Of a stretch of 64,000 bases of DNA, positions 17,115 to 25,570 are shown in pieces. Under the pieces are notes generated by a model. It was not told the DNA's origin. It searched no databases and worked only from the letters and a program-made list of their open reading frames with translations. Position 1 is the first letter of the stretch. Every line of letters starts with the position of its first letter. The position numbers and the translations under genes were made by a program. The stretch is from Alphaproteobacteria bacterium HGW-Alphaproteobacteria-7. GTDB taxonomy: Bacteria > Pseudomonadota > Alphaproteobacteria > Sphingomonadales > Sphingomonadaceae. The DNA lies in the NCBI GenBank assembly GCA_002842735.1, contig PHEB01000002.1, forward strand, positions 62,001 through 126,000. Direction: 5' to 3'.

Positions 17115-19823
17115 TTAGAACTTGCCGCGCACGGTCACACCGTAAGTCCGCGGCTCGGCCAGGAATGCCGAGAAGACTTGCTGCGGTGCGACGAACGGCG
17201 TGTTGATGGCAACCTGTGTGTAATCCTTGTTGAACAGGTTTTGCGCCCAGCCTTCGATCGAGAACCGGCCTGCGATATTGGTCAGGCCGATGCGCCCGTT
17301 GACGATGAAGAAACCGTCCTGCTCCTTGCCGAACAACAGATCGGAGCCGGTGTTGAAATCATCGACCATGCGTCCGTTGAAGAACACCAGCCCGCGCAAT
17401 CCGCCGCTCGTCAATTCCGGGGTCCACGAAACGGATGCAGTGGCGGTAATTTCCGGAGCATTCGAAAGATTGTCACCCGGCAACAGGCGCAAGGCCGGGT
17501 CAAGCGGTGCACCGGTCTCATTGCCGATCAGGTCATTTTCATAACTGGTATCGGAATAGGTCACGCCGAAGGTAAAGTTCAGATCGGCAGTCGGGTTGAC
17601 GGTCGTTTCGATTTCGAAGCCTTGGGCAACCACGCCGGGTTTAATGTCGTCTATCGCGCAGGCGCCAGTCGCTGCGCTGGCATCCATATCGGCGCCGCCC
17701 AGGCTGGTTCCGCAAGAATTGACATTCTGCACCAGGAACACCGCCCCATTGAATGTGTTCAATTGGAAGTTAGTGAATTCCTGACGGAATGCGGCAACAC
17801 TGATGCCGAATTCACGCGTGGAGTATTTCGCCCCGATTTCATAGGCTTCGACCTTTTCCTGGCCGAACTGCAGATTTCCGACATTGATATTGTTGGCATC
17901 GAAGAACACGGGGTTCGCCAGCGCCGACCGGTCAAGGTTGAACCCGCCGGCCTTGTAACCGCGCGAATAGGAACCGTAGGCCATCAGATCGGGTGTCGGT
18001 TTCCAACTGAGCACGGCGGTGCCGGTAAATTCATCTTCATCACGCGAATCCGAAATCGTGACCCCGTCAAGCTCGGAGGTCGAATTGCCCTGGCACGACA
18101 GAGCGATCAGGCCACCGGCAAGGCCAGCCAGTGCAGGCACGCCCAAAAACCCGTTCATCAGCGCCCGGTTCGCCGGACAGATCGTGTTGTCGTTGCTGAA
18201 GGCGCCGCGCAAATCCTTGCTTTCATCAGTATAGCGCAGGCCCACGGTCAGATCGACTGTATCGGTGATGTGCAGGATATTGTGGGTGAAAAATGCGAAG
18301 TTTTCACTTTTCTGGTTGAAGACATCATTAATTCCGCCAGCATCGCTGATGCTGCCCAGATTGTCGATTGCCGCAATGAAAGCGGGGGTGGCTGCGCCAA
18401 ATGCGCCCGCTCCGCCATTCGCACCGGTCAACGCGGCCACGTTCGGGCCAAGGCAGTTTTGCGCTGACGGGTTCACCAGTGCCGGATTGATGGCGATGGC
18501 GATGCGGCAAGCGACAAAGGTGCCATATTGGGTGCCGAACCGCAGGTTATCGCGCGTTTCCAGCTTTTCGTTCGAATAATAGCCGCCCACCAACCAGTCG
18601 AGCTTGTCATTAAACAAGGAGCCGTTGAGCCGCAGTTCCTGCGTGAAAGTCTTGAACTCACGCGCGCCTGCATCTTTGCCGGGTGTGCGGAACAGGATAT
18701 CGACGGTCGTGTAGTCGGTGTCCGACCCTTGCGTGTTTTCAAATTCGCGATAACCGGTGATCGACGTCAATTTGATCCCGCCGAAATCCCAGTTGATTTC
18801 AGCCGAAACGCCGAAATCTTCGGTTTCGCCTTCGTAGGAACGTCCGGCGGTGGGGTAGAGATCACGGTTGAAGGTGTCTTGTGTCAGGCCGCGCGGATCC
18901 TGACCCAGCGCCAGCAAAACCGGAATGATCGGGTTGCTCGTGCTGGTCAGGGCATCGCCCGTTGTGGGACGGGCAAAGGGATCAAATCCCGGACTGATCC
19001 GCGCGAGCGGGGCGAAATCAGGCTGGACGAACGTGGCCGCACAGCACGCTTCGGTCTTCTTGGAATAGTCGCCGACCAGACGAACGCTGAAATCGCTGGT
19101 GGGTTCGAACAGCACCTGCGTGCGAACCAGGTAACGATCCCGGTTGTTGATATCGGTATTGTTGGTCAGGTCTTTGTAGAAACCGTCACGCTTGAAAAAC
19201 ACGCCGTCAACACGCGCGGCCACAGTGTCGCTGAGCGGGGCATTGATCCCGCCTTCGAGACGGATGGAATCAAAGTTCCCGTAACTTGCAGCGCCATAGC
19301 CACTGAACTCGAATTCTGGCGGTGCGGTATAGATATTGATCATACCTGCGGTGGAATTGCGCCCGCTGAGCGTGCCTTGCGGGCCGCGCAGGATTTCAAT
19401 CCGGTCAATCGGGCCAAGTTCGCTCATCGCGTTGCCCGAACGTGACCGGTAAACGCCGTCGACGAATACTGTGACCGAGCTTTCAAGGCCGGGGTTGTCG
19501 CCCACTGTGCCGATACCGCGAATACGCGCCGAACCATTGGCTTCGTTGCCGGTTGACGACACGAGCAGCGACGGCGCCACCTGGGTCAGATCGCGAATGT
19601 CGCTAACGCCCGATTTTTCAAGCATATCAGCCGAAATGGCCGAAATTGCCACGGGGACATCAGCCAGCGATTGTGAGCGCCCTTGCGCGGTCACGACGAT
19701 GACGTTGCCCGAATAAGCATCGTCATCTTCCGCGCCAGCATCCTGTGCGAGCGCCGATTGCGGGGCCAGAACCATGCCTGCTCCCAGCATGGCGATTGCG
19801 CGAAGTGATGTGATACTTTTCAT
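17115..19823 (-). CDS. TonB-dependent receptor (substrate unknown)
   Basis: A 902-residue outer-membrane receptor preceded by a strong ribosome-binding site (GGAGGGG, 7 bases before ATG). It shows a signal peptide ending QSALAQ, a TonB box (VIVVTAQG), a plug with DVPVAISAISADMLEKSGV, IDRIEILRGPQGTLSGRNST and AGMINIYTAPPEF, and a long barrel ending RTYGVTVRGKF. The plug resembles the many sphingomonad receptors for plant-derived or hydrophobic compounds, but the ligand cannot be named from context. Several paired cysteines in the barrel loops suggest extracellular disulphides. It is monocistronic; glnD lies upstream on the same strand, about 110 bases away. Confidence 0.9.
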   Translation of the reverse strand: MKSITSLRAIAMLGAGMVLAPQSALAQDAGAEDDDAYSGNVIVVTAQGRSQSLADVPVAISAISADMLEKSGVSDIRDLTQVAPSLLVSSTGNEANGSARIRGIGTVGDNPGLESSVTVFVDGVYRSRSGNAMSELGPIDRIEILRGPQGTLSGRNSTAGMINIYTAPPEFEFSGYGAASYGNFDSIRLEGGINAPLSDTVAARVDGVFFKRDGFYKDLTNNTDINNRDRYLVRTQVLFEPTSDFSVRLVGDYSKKTEACCAATFVQPDFAPLARISPGFDPFARPTTGDALTSTSNPIIPVLLALGQDPRGLTQDTFNRDLYPTAGRSYEGETEDFGVSAEINWDFGGIKLTSITGYREFENTQGSDTDYTTVDILFRTPGKDAGAREFKTFTQELRLNGSLFNDKLDWLVGGYYSNEKLETRDNLRFGTQYGTFVACRIAIAINPALVNPSAQNCLGPNVAALTGANGGAGAFGAATPAFIAAIDNLGSISDAGGINDVFNQKSENFAFFTHNILHITDTVDLTVGLRYTDESKDLRGAFSNDNTICPANRALMNGFLGVPALAGLAGGLIALSCQGNSTSELDGVTISDSRDEDEFTGTAVLSWKPTPDLMAYGSYSRGYKAGGFNLDRSALANPVFFDANNINVGNLQFGQEKVEAYEIGAKYSTREFGISVAAFRQEFTNFQLNTFNGAVFLVQNVNSCGTSLGGADMDASAATGACAIDDIKPGVVAQGFEIETTVNPTADLNFTFGVTYSDTSYENDLIGNETGAPLDPALRLLPGDNLSNAPEITATASVSWTPELTSGGLRGLVFFNGRMVDDFNTGSDLLFGKEQDGFFIVNGRIGLTNIAGRFSIEGWAQNLFNKDYTQVAINTPFVAPQQVFSAFLAEPRTYGVTVRGKF

Positions 19824-19853
19824 AAATTACCCCTCCTTTGAGAATTTTGTTCT

Positions 19854-19871
19854 TTGCATATCGAAATGCAA
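19854..19871. promoter_or_regulatory. Possible operator palindrome upstream of TonB receptor gene
   Basis: TTGCAT-ATCGAA-ATGCAA is an inverted repeat of two 6-base arms placed 31 bases before the receptor start codon. It could be a repressor site or overlap a promoter; no regulator is encoded next to it. Confidence 0.3.
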
Positions 19872-19936
19872 CCGAGCCATCCGCAACGCAAACAATTCCT
19901 CGTCCGCCCGCCAAATTTGGCGATCACCTGTTGCCT

Positions 19937-22696
19937 CTATGCCTCTTCCATCTCCGCTTGCCGGCGATCACTCGCCGCGTCGAGCAGGGCCGTTTCGATA
20001 TCGGCCAGCCGGTCGGGCGCTTTTACCTTTTCGCCGGTCAGATCGGTGACATAAAACGTATCTGCCGCGGCTTCGCCATAGGCGGTGATATGCGCCGAAT
20101 GGACGATCAGGTTGGCCTTATACAGCGCATGGGCCAGGCGGTTGAGCAGCGCCGGTCGATCACGCGCGGTCACTTCGATCACGGTGAAATTGTTCGACGC
20201 GTCATTATCGAACCCGACCCGCGGGGCGACATCGAAGGCGCGCGCGCGCGAATGGGCGAGCGGGCGCGCCGCCAGCTTGGGCACCAGCTCGATCCGGGCG
20301 AGCAGCGCGTCGCGGATACCCTTGGCGATGCGGTCCATCTGCGCGGCTTCGCGGAAAGGCTGACCGTGCTGATCCTGCACCAGGAAATTGTCGAAAGCAT
20401 AGCCGCTTTTGGCGGTGTGGATGCGCGCATCGATGATGTTTGCGCCCGCCACGTGGATGCCGCCCGCCATGCGGTAGAACAGCCCCGGGTGGTCAGCCGC
20501 GATCACGCTGACGCGGGTTGCGCCGCGCGTCTCGTCAATCGCGCAGTGGATCGAAAGCTGTTCGCCCGCCGCGCGCGCGGCATCATATTGGGCAAGGTTG
20601 CTGGCGATGATGTCTTCGGGTTCGGCAATCCAGTAGGCATCGCCCAGCAGCGCTCCGGCACCATCGACCAGATCATCGCGATCGCCCAGCAGCCGTGCGA
20701 CCGCATCTTTCCGGGCGGCGACCCGCTGTTTGCGCCCGGTGCCCTTGTGGCCCAGCCGCAGGCGTTCCTGGGTGGCATCGTAAAGCTCACCCAAAAGCTG
20801 CGCTTTCCAGCTGTTCCAGGTACCCGGCCCGACTGCGCGGATATCCACCGCAGTCAGGATCGCGAGATTGCGCAGCCGTTCAAGGCTCTGCACCTCGCCC
20901 GCGAAATCATCGATCGTCTTGGGGTCGGTCAGATCGCGTTTCTGCGCGGTGCGGCTCATCAACAGGTGTTGCAGAACCAGCCACGCGACCAGATCGGTTT
21001 CCTTCTGGTCAAGGCCAAAGCGCGGGCATAGGCGGTGTGCGACATCCGCCCCCAGCACCGAATGATCGCCGCCGCGCCCCTTGGCGATATCGTGCAGCAG
21101 CACCGCGACATACAGCGCCCGGCGCGAGGCGAGTTTGGGAAATTCGCGGGCGGCGCGCGGGTGATCGGCGGTGAGCAGCCCACGTTCAATCTGGCTCAGC
21201 AGGCCGATCGCGCGGATGGTGTGTTCATCGACCGTGTAGTGGTGATACATATCGAACTGCATCTGCGCATTGACGCGCCCGAAATCGGGTGCGAAGCGGC
21301 CAAGCACCCCAGCCTCGTTCATCCAGCGCAGCGCGGGTTCGGGGTCTTTGCGTCCCGAAAGCAGGCTTAGGAACAGCGCATTGGCGCGCTTGTCACGGCG
21401 CACCTTGCTATCGATCAGCTTGGCATCGCGGCCAGCAAGTCGCATGGTTTCGGGGTGCACTTCCAGCCCTTCGGCCTCGGCCAGCTGGAACACTTCGACC
21501 AGCCGCACCGGGTCATCGCGAAACCAGTCATCGCCCGGCGCGCGCAATCGTCCGCCGTCGACGACATAGCCCTTGAATGCGCGCTTGCGCTGGGTCCACC
21601 CGGCAAAGAACCCGGTGCGCGGGCGCTTTTTGGCGAATTCCTCGTCAAGATGGGCAAGGAACACGCCGGTCAGGCTGCCGACCCGTTTCACCTGCAGGAA
21701 GTAATACTGCATGAAGCGTTCGACCGCGCTTTTGCCGGGACGATCAGCAAATTGCATCCGTTCAGCCACGGCGCGTTGCAGATCGAAGGTCAGGCGATCC
21801 TCGGCCCGGTCGGCAAGGATGTGCATGTGGCAGCGCACCGCCAGCAGAAACCCTTCGGCCCGGCGGAAGCTGCGATATTCGGATGCCGTTAGCAGCCCGA
21901 CATCGACCAGTTCGGCGGCACTGCCGACGCGGTGGACATATTTGCCGATCCAGTAGAGCGTTTGCAGGTCGCGCAGTGCGCCTTTGCCTTCCTTGATGTT
22001 GGGTTCAACGACATAGCGGCTATCGCCCATCCGTTTGTGCCGCGCGTCGCGTTCAGCCAGTTTCTGGGTGAGGAACTGGCGTTCGCTGCCCTTGACGACC
22101 TCACCCCAGAACCGCGTGCGCAGTTCTTCGTAAAGCACCTGATCGCCCCACACCAACCGCCCTTCGAGCAGCGCGGTGCAGATGGTGAGATCATCCTTCG
22201 CCATCCGCATCGTATCGATCACCGTGCGGCTCGAATGGCCGACTTTCAGGCCCAGGTCCCACAGCAGATACAGCATCGCCTCGATCACCTGTTCGCACCA
22301 CGGCGAACGGCGCATCGGGGTGATGAAGGCGATGTCGATATCCGAATGCGGCGCCATTTCGGCGCGCCCGTATCCGCCCACGGCCAGAATCGCGAGCCGT
22401 TCAGCCGCAGTGCGATTGGGGACGGGGTAGAGATGCGTGGTGACGTGATCGTGGATCACCCGCAGCAATTGATCGGTCAGGAAGGAATAGCCGCCGGTGA
22501 CATCGTGTCCGGCTGAGGGCGCATCCGCCAGCCTGCGCATGAGCTCGGCGCGACCATCGTCAAGCGCGCGGCGCAGCGCCTTGACGATATCACCGCGCGC
22601 GCCTTCGCTGTCCTCGGCGAACAGCGCGGCGACCTGCTCTGCCAAGGCGCGCCGGTCAATGATCGCGCGCTGATCGGGGACGCGCCGGGGCTTCAT
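19937..22696 (-). CDS. glnD: Bifunctional PII uridylyltransferase / uridylyl-removing enzyme
   Basis: A 919-residue nitrogen sensor that uridylylates PII (GlnB/GlnK) when glutamine is low and removes the UMP when it is high. Domains in order: a nucleotidyltransferase with GGYGRAEMAPHSDIDIAF (about residues 105-125), the GlnD-specific helical region, an HD hydrolase with HDIAKGRGGDHSVLG (about residue 540), and two C-terminal ACT domains (VIAADHPGLFYRMAGG and VTARDRPALLNRLAHALY) that sense glutamine. All catalytic motifs look intact. It sits between the TonB receptor and an acyl-CoA synthetase on the same strand. The gltBD genes of the same pathway lie 33 kb away. Confidence 0.96.
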   Translation of the reverse strand: MKPRRVPDQRAIIDRRALAEQVAALFAEDSEGARGDIVKALRRALDDGRAELMRRLADAPSAGHDVTGGYSFLTDQLLRVIHDHVTTHLYPVPNRTAAERLAILAVGGYGRAEMAPHSDIDIAFITPMRRSPWCEQVIEAMLYLLWDLGLKVGHSSRTVIDTMRMAKDDLTICTALLEGRLVWGDQVLYEELRTRFWGEVVKGSERQFLTQKLAERDARHKRMGDSRYVVEPNIKEGKGALRDLQTLYWIGKYVHRVGSAAELVDVGLLTASEYRSFRRAEGFLLAVRCHMHILADRAEDRLTFDLQRAVAERMQFADRPGKSAVERFMQYYFLQVKRVGSLTGVFLAHLDEEFAKKRPRTGFFAGWTQRKRAFKGYVVDGGRLRAPGDDWFRDDPVRLVEVFQLAEAEGLEVHPETMRLAGRDAKLIDSKVRRDKRANALFLSLLSGRKDPEPALRWMNEAGVLGRFAPDFGRVNAQMQFDMYHHYTVDEHTIRAIGLLSQIERGLLTADHPRAAREFPKLASRRALYVAVLLHDIAKGRGGDHSVLGADVAHRLCPRFGLDQKETDLVAWLVLQHLLMSRTAQKRDLTDPKTIDDFAGEVQSLERLRNLAILTAVDIRAVGPGTWNSWKAQLLGELYDATQERLRLGHKGTGRKQRVAARKDAVARLLGDRDDLVDGAGALLGDAYWIAEPEDIIASNLAQYDAARAAGEQLSIHCAIDETRGATRVSVIAADHPGLFYRMAGGIHVAGANIIDARIHTAKSGYAFDNFLVQDQHGQPFREAAQMDRIAKGIRDALLARIELVPKLAARPLAHSRARAFDVAPRVGFDNDASNNFTVIEVTARDRPALLNRLAHALYKANLIVHSAHITAYGEAAADTFYVTDLTGEKVKAPDRLADIETALLDAASDRRQAEMEEA

Positions 22697-22762
22697 GCCA
22701 AGGCGCTCCGCATCAGCCCGCCGACCCGGCGTTTGGAAATGCGACCCGCACAGATCAGCGGA

Positions 22763-24478
22763 TCAGGCCGTCGCCGTGGCATTGATATAACGCGCCTTGA
22801 CTGCGCGCTTGTCGATCTTCTGCGTGCCGAGCCGGGGCAGCGCCTCGTCAGTGATCCAGATCTGATGTTCGAGCGGCACCTTGAACGGCGCGATCCGTTC
22901 GAGCAGGAAGGCGCGCAGCTGTCCGGGGGTGATCGCGGCATGGCCTTCCTTCATCCGGTACACCGCCGCCGGGACTTCGCCAAAGCGTTCATCGGGCAGG
23001 CCGAATACCGAACATTCGCCGACATCGTCATGGGCATAGATCGCGTCTTCCACCTCGATGCAGGAGATATTCTCGCCGCCACGGATGATGATGTCTTTCT
23101 TGCGGTCGACGATGAACAGGTAGTCGTCTGCGTCGAGATAGCCCAGATCGCCGGTGCGGAAGAATCCGTTGTCGGTAAAGGCCGCCGCGGTTGCCTCGTC
23201 ATTCTTCCAGTAGCCGCGAAAATTGGCGACCGAACGGATGCAGATCTCGCCCACTTTACCATTGGCAAGTTCATTGCCGGCATCATCCAGAATGCGCAGA
23301 TCGACCATCGGTTTTGACGGGCGCCCGGTTGAACCCGGCTTGGCGAGGTAATTTTCGTTGAAATTGCCGCAGCCGATGGCGTTGGTTTCTGTCAGACCAT
23401 AACCCAGCAGCGGAAAGGCACCGGGGAAGGCTTCCTTGATCCGGGTGACGTGTTCAACCGGGCGCGGCGCACCGCCTGCGGCAAAGCTCTTGCACGCCGA
23501 CAGGTCGTAATTTTCGCGGTCGGGGTGATTGGCGATTTCATAGCTCATCAACGGCACGCCGACGAAATAGGACACCTTTTCCTCTGCCATCAGCCGGATC
23601 GCTAGCCCTGCGTCCCATTTGGGCATCAGCACCAGCTTTCGCCCAATCGCGAAGCTTTGCAGCATCAGCGGCACTTCGCCCGTCACATGGAACAGCGGCA
23701 CCGCGACCAGTGCGCAGGGCTGATCGCTCAACACGTCACCCTGGCTTTCCAGATGCACCTTGGCCATCGCGCTTTGGCAGACATAGTTCATGATGGCGTT
23801 GACAACGCCGCGATGATCCGACCACGCGCCCTTCGATTTGCCGGTCGAACCCGAGGTGTATAAGATGGTGGCCATGTCATCCGGGCCAAGCGTGCCCAGC
23901 ATCGCCATCGCCGCGCTGGTGCCTTCGGGCACGCGCCAGATCTGCGCTAGGCCTTGCGCGGGCTGATTGCTGTGAGTGAACAGCGCGAGCGCAGCCGGAT
24001 GATCGCGCCCTTCCAGTCGTGCGGCGCGGCCTTCATCAGCCAGCACCAGTTTGCATTCGGCCAGATCGATTGCGTAGGCGAGCTCTTCTCCCGACGAAAA
24101 GCCATTGAGCAGCGTCGCGCAGCCGCCCGCCATGATGATCCCCATATAGGCGATGATCCAGTTGGCCGAATTGCGCGCGGCGATACCCACCCGGTCGCCC
24201 TTTTCGATCCCGTGATCGTGCACCAGACTTTCCGCCACGCAGGTGGCCGCCGCATAGGTATCGCCAAAGCTGAGCCGCACATCGCCATCGACGAGAAACA
24301 GAGCATCTTTGTGTTCATTGGAGAAATACGCAAAATAATGCGCCAGTGTCGGCGGAGCGGCGACGAAGGCAGGCATTTCCACGCCGTCGCGCACAAATGG
24401 CGCGGTGGCAAACGGCTGGCCCGGTGCGGTCAGGCCGGTAACGATCGCTTCAAGCGCATTGTCCAGTGGGGTGGGCAT
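22763..24478 (-). CDS. Class I adenylate-forming acyl-CoA synthetase
   Basis: A 571-residue AMP-forming ligase that activates a carboxylic acid to acyl-AMP and then to acyl-CoA. It has the P-loop TILYTSGSTGKSKGAWSDH, the YGLTETNAIG motif, GDLGYLDADDYLFIVDRKKD with the hinge, IIIRGGENISCIEVEDAIY, and a C-terminal lysine in LGTQKIDKR. The acid is not identifiable; medium- or long-chain fatty acids are usual for this subgroup. The start at 24478 follows GGAAGGA by 6 bases, so the seven extra residues in the ORF track are not used. It is divergent from lgt with about 195 bases between. Confidence 0.88.
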   Translation of the reverse strand: MPTPLDNALEAIVTGLTAPGQPFATAPFVRDGVEMPAFVAAPPTLAHYFAYFSNEHKDALFLVDGDVRLSFGDTYAAATCVAESLVHDHGIEKGDRVGIAARNSANWIIAYMGIIMAGGCATLLNGFSSGEELAYAIDLAECKLVLADEGRAARLEGRDHPAALALFTHSNQPAQGLAQIWRVPEGTSAAMAMLGTLGPDDMATILYTSGSTGKSKGAWSDHRGVVNAIMNYVCQSAMAKVHLESQGDVLSDQPCALVAVPLFHVTGEVPLMLQSFAIGRKLVLMPKWDAGLAIRLMAEEKVSYFVGVPLMSYEIANHPDRENYDLSACKSFAAGGAPRPVEHVTRIKEAFPGAFPLLGYGLTETNAIGCGNFNENYLAKPGSTGRPSKPMVDLRILDDAGNELANGKVGEICIRSVANFRGYWKNDEATAAAFTDNGFFRTGDLGYLDADDYLFIVDRKKDIIIRGGENISCIEVEDAIYAHDDVGECSVFGLPDERFGEVPAAVYRMKEGHAAITPGQLRAFLLERIAPFKVPLEHQIWITDEALPRLGTQKIDKRAVKARYINATATA

Positions 24479-24673
24479 GCGGTGTCCTTCCTCTCTCATT
24501 TATAAACAAGTCCGGGCGCACATGGAGCGCGTCCCGGGCTGCGTGTCCCAAGCCTTGGTAGCAACCGAGCGCCCCTTCCCCTACCCCGCGCGCTGTGCCA
24601 GAAGCGCCAACGCGGCAAGGGCCATGTCCGGCCCGCCGATACGACTTCCCATTGTCATTAAGAGGTTCGCCCC

Positions 24674-25570
24674 GTGCTGTCACTACTTGCCGTAAGCGGC
24701 GCTGCCGATCCGATCTATTGGGCTGAACTGGGCCTGCGGCCGGGGATCGATCTGGGGTTTTTTACGCTGCGGTTCTATTCGCTGGCATACCTGATCGGGG
24801 TGATCTTTGCCTATTGGCATACCTCGAAAATGCTCAAGCAGCCCGGCGCACCGATGGCGCAGCGCCATGCCGATGATCTGTTTTTCTATTGCACGCTGGG
24901 GGTAATTATCGGCGGGCGGCTGGGCTATGCGGCGTTTTATACAGGGGGGGACACCGGCATCCCCAGCGCCTTCACCGATTTTTCGGGCGATGGTTTTGTC
25001 AGTTGGAAATTGCTGCGTTTGTGGGATGGCGGCATGGCGTTTCATGGCGGCCTGCTGGGCGTGGCGGCCGCGATGGCGTGGGTATCATGGCGCGACCGGC
25101 TGAATTTCATCCGGGTGGTGGATTATGTCGCGGTCGGCGTGCCGATGGGGATGCTGCTGGGGCGGCTCGCCAATTTCATCAATGGTGAACTGTGGGGGCG
25201 GGTGACCGACGTGCCTTGGGCGATGGTGTTCCCCGCCGCCGATGAACTGCCACGCCACCCCAGCCAATTGTATCAGGCCGGGCTGGAAGGGCTGGCGCTG
25301 CTGATCATCTTGATGCTGCTGTTCTGGAAAACCCGCGCGCGTTATCACCCCGGCCTGCTGGCGGGGGTGTTCACACTCGGCATCGGAATTGCGCGCTTCG
25401 TTAACGAGTTTTTTCGTCAGCCTGATGCACAACTGGCTGACTTTGCCGCCCGGACCGGGCTATCGATGGGCCAATGGCTGACTATACCGCTGATACTGAC
25501 TGGATTGATTGTCGTGTTCTTCGCGCTGCGGAACAAACCGCTGGCGAGCGGGGGCGTGCAACCGACCTGA
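24674..25570 (+). CDS. lgt: Prolipoprotein diacylglyceryl transferase
   Basis: A 298-residue inner-membrane enzyme that transfers diacylglycerol from phosphatidylglycerol to the lipobox cysteine of prolipoproteins, the first step of lipoprotein maturation. It has about seven transmembrane helices, the LGGRLGYAAFY-type segment (here IIGGRLGYAAFYT) and the signature LLGRLANFINGELWGR. It begins with GTG. The PstS-like and YceI lipoproteins in this window are candidate substrates. The 3' end overlaps the MidA-like reading frame by 97 bases in another frame, and its TGA lies within a CTGA that could allow reinitiation. Confidence 0.95.
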   Translation: MLSLLAVSGAADPIYWAELGLRPGIDLGFFTLRFYSLAYLIGVIFAYWHTSKMLKQPGAPMAQRHADDLFFYCTLGVIIGGRLGYAAFYTGGDTGIPSAFTDFSGDGFVSWKLLRLWDGGMAFHGGLLGVAAAMAWVSWRDRLNFIRVVDYVAVGVPMGMLLGRLANFINGELWGRVTDVPWAMVFPAADELPRHPSQLYQAGLEGLALLIILMLLFWKTRARYHPGLLAGVFTLGIGIARFVNEFFRQPDAQLADFAARTGLSMGQWLTIPLILTGLIVVFFALRNKPLASGGVQPT

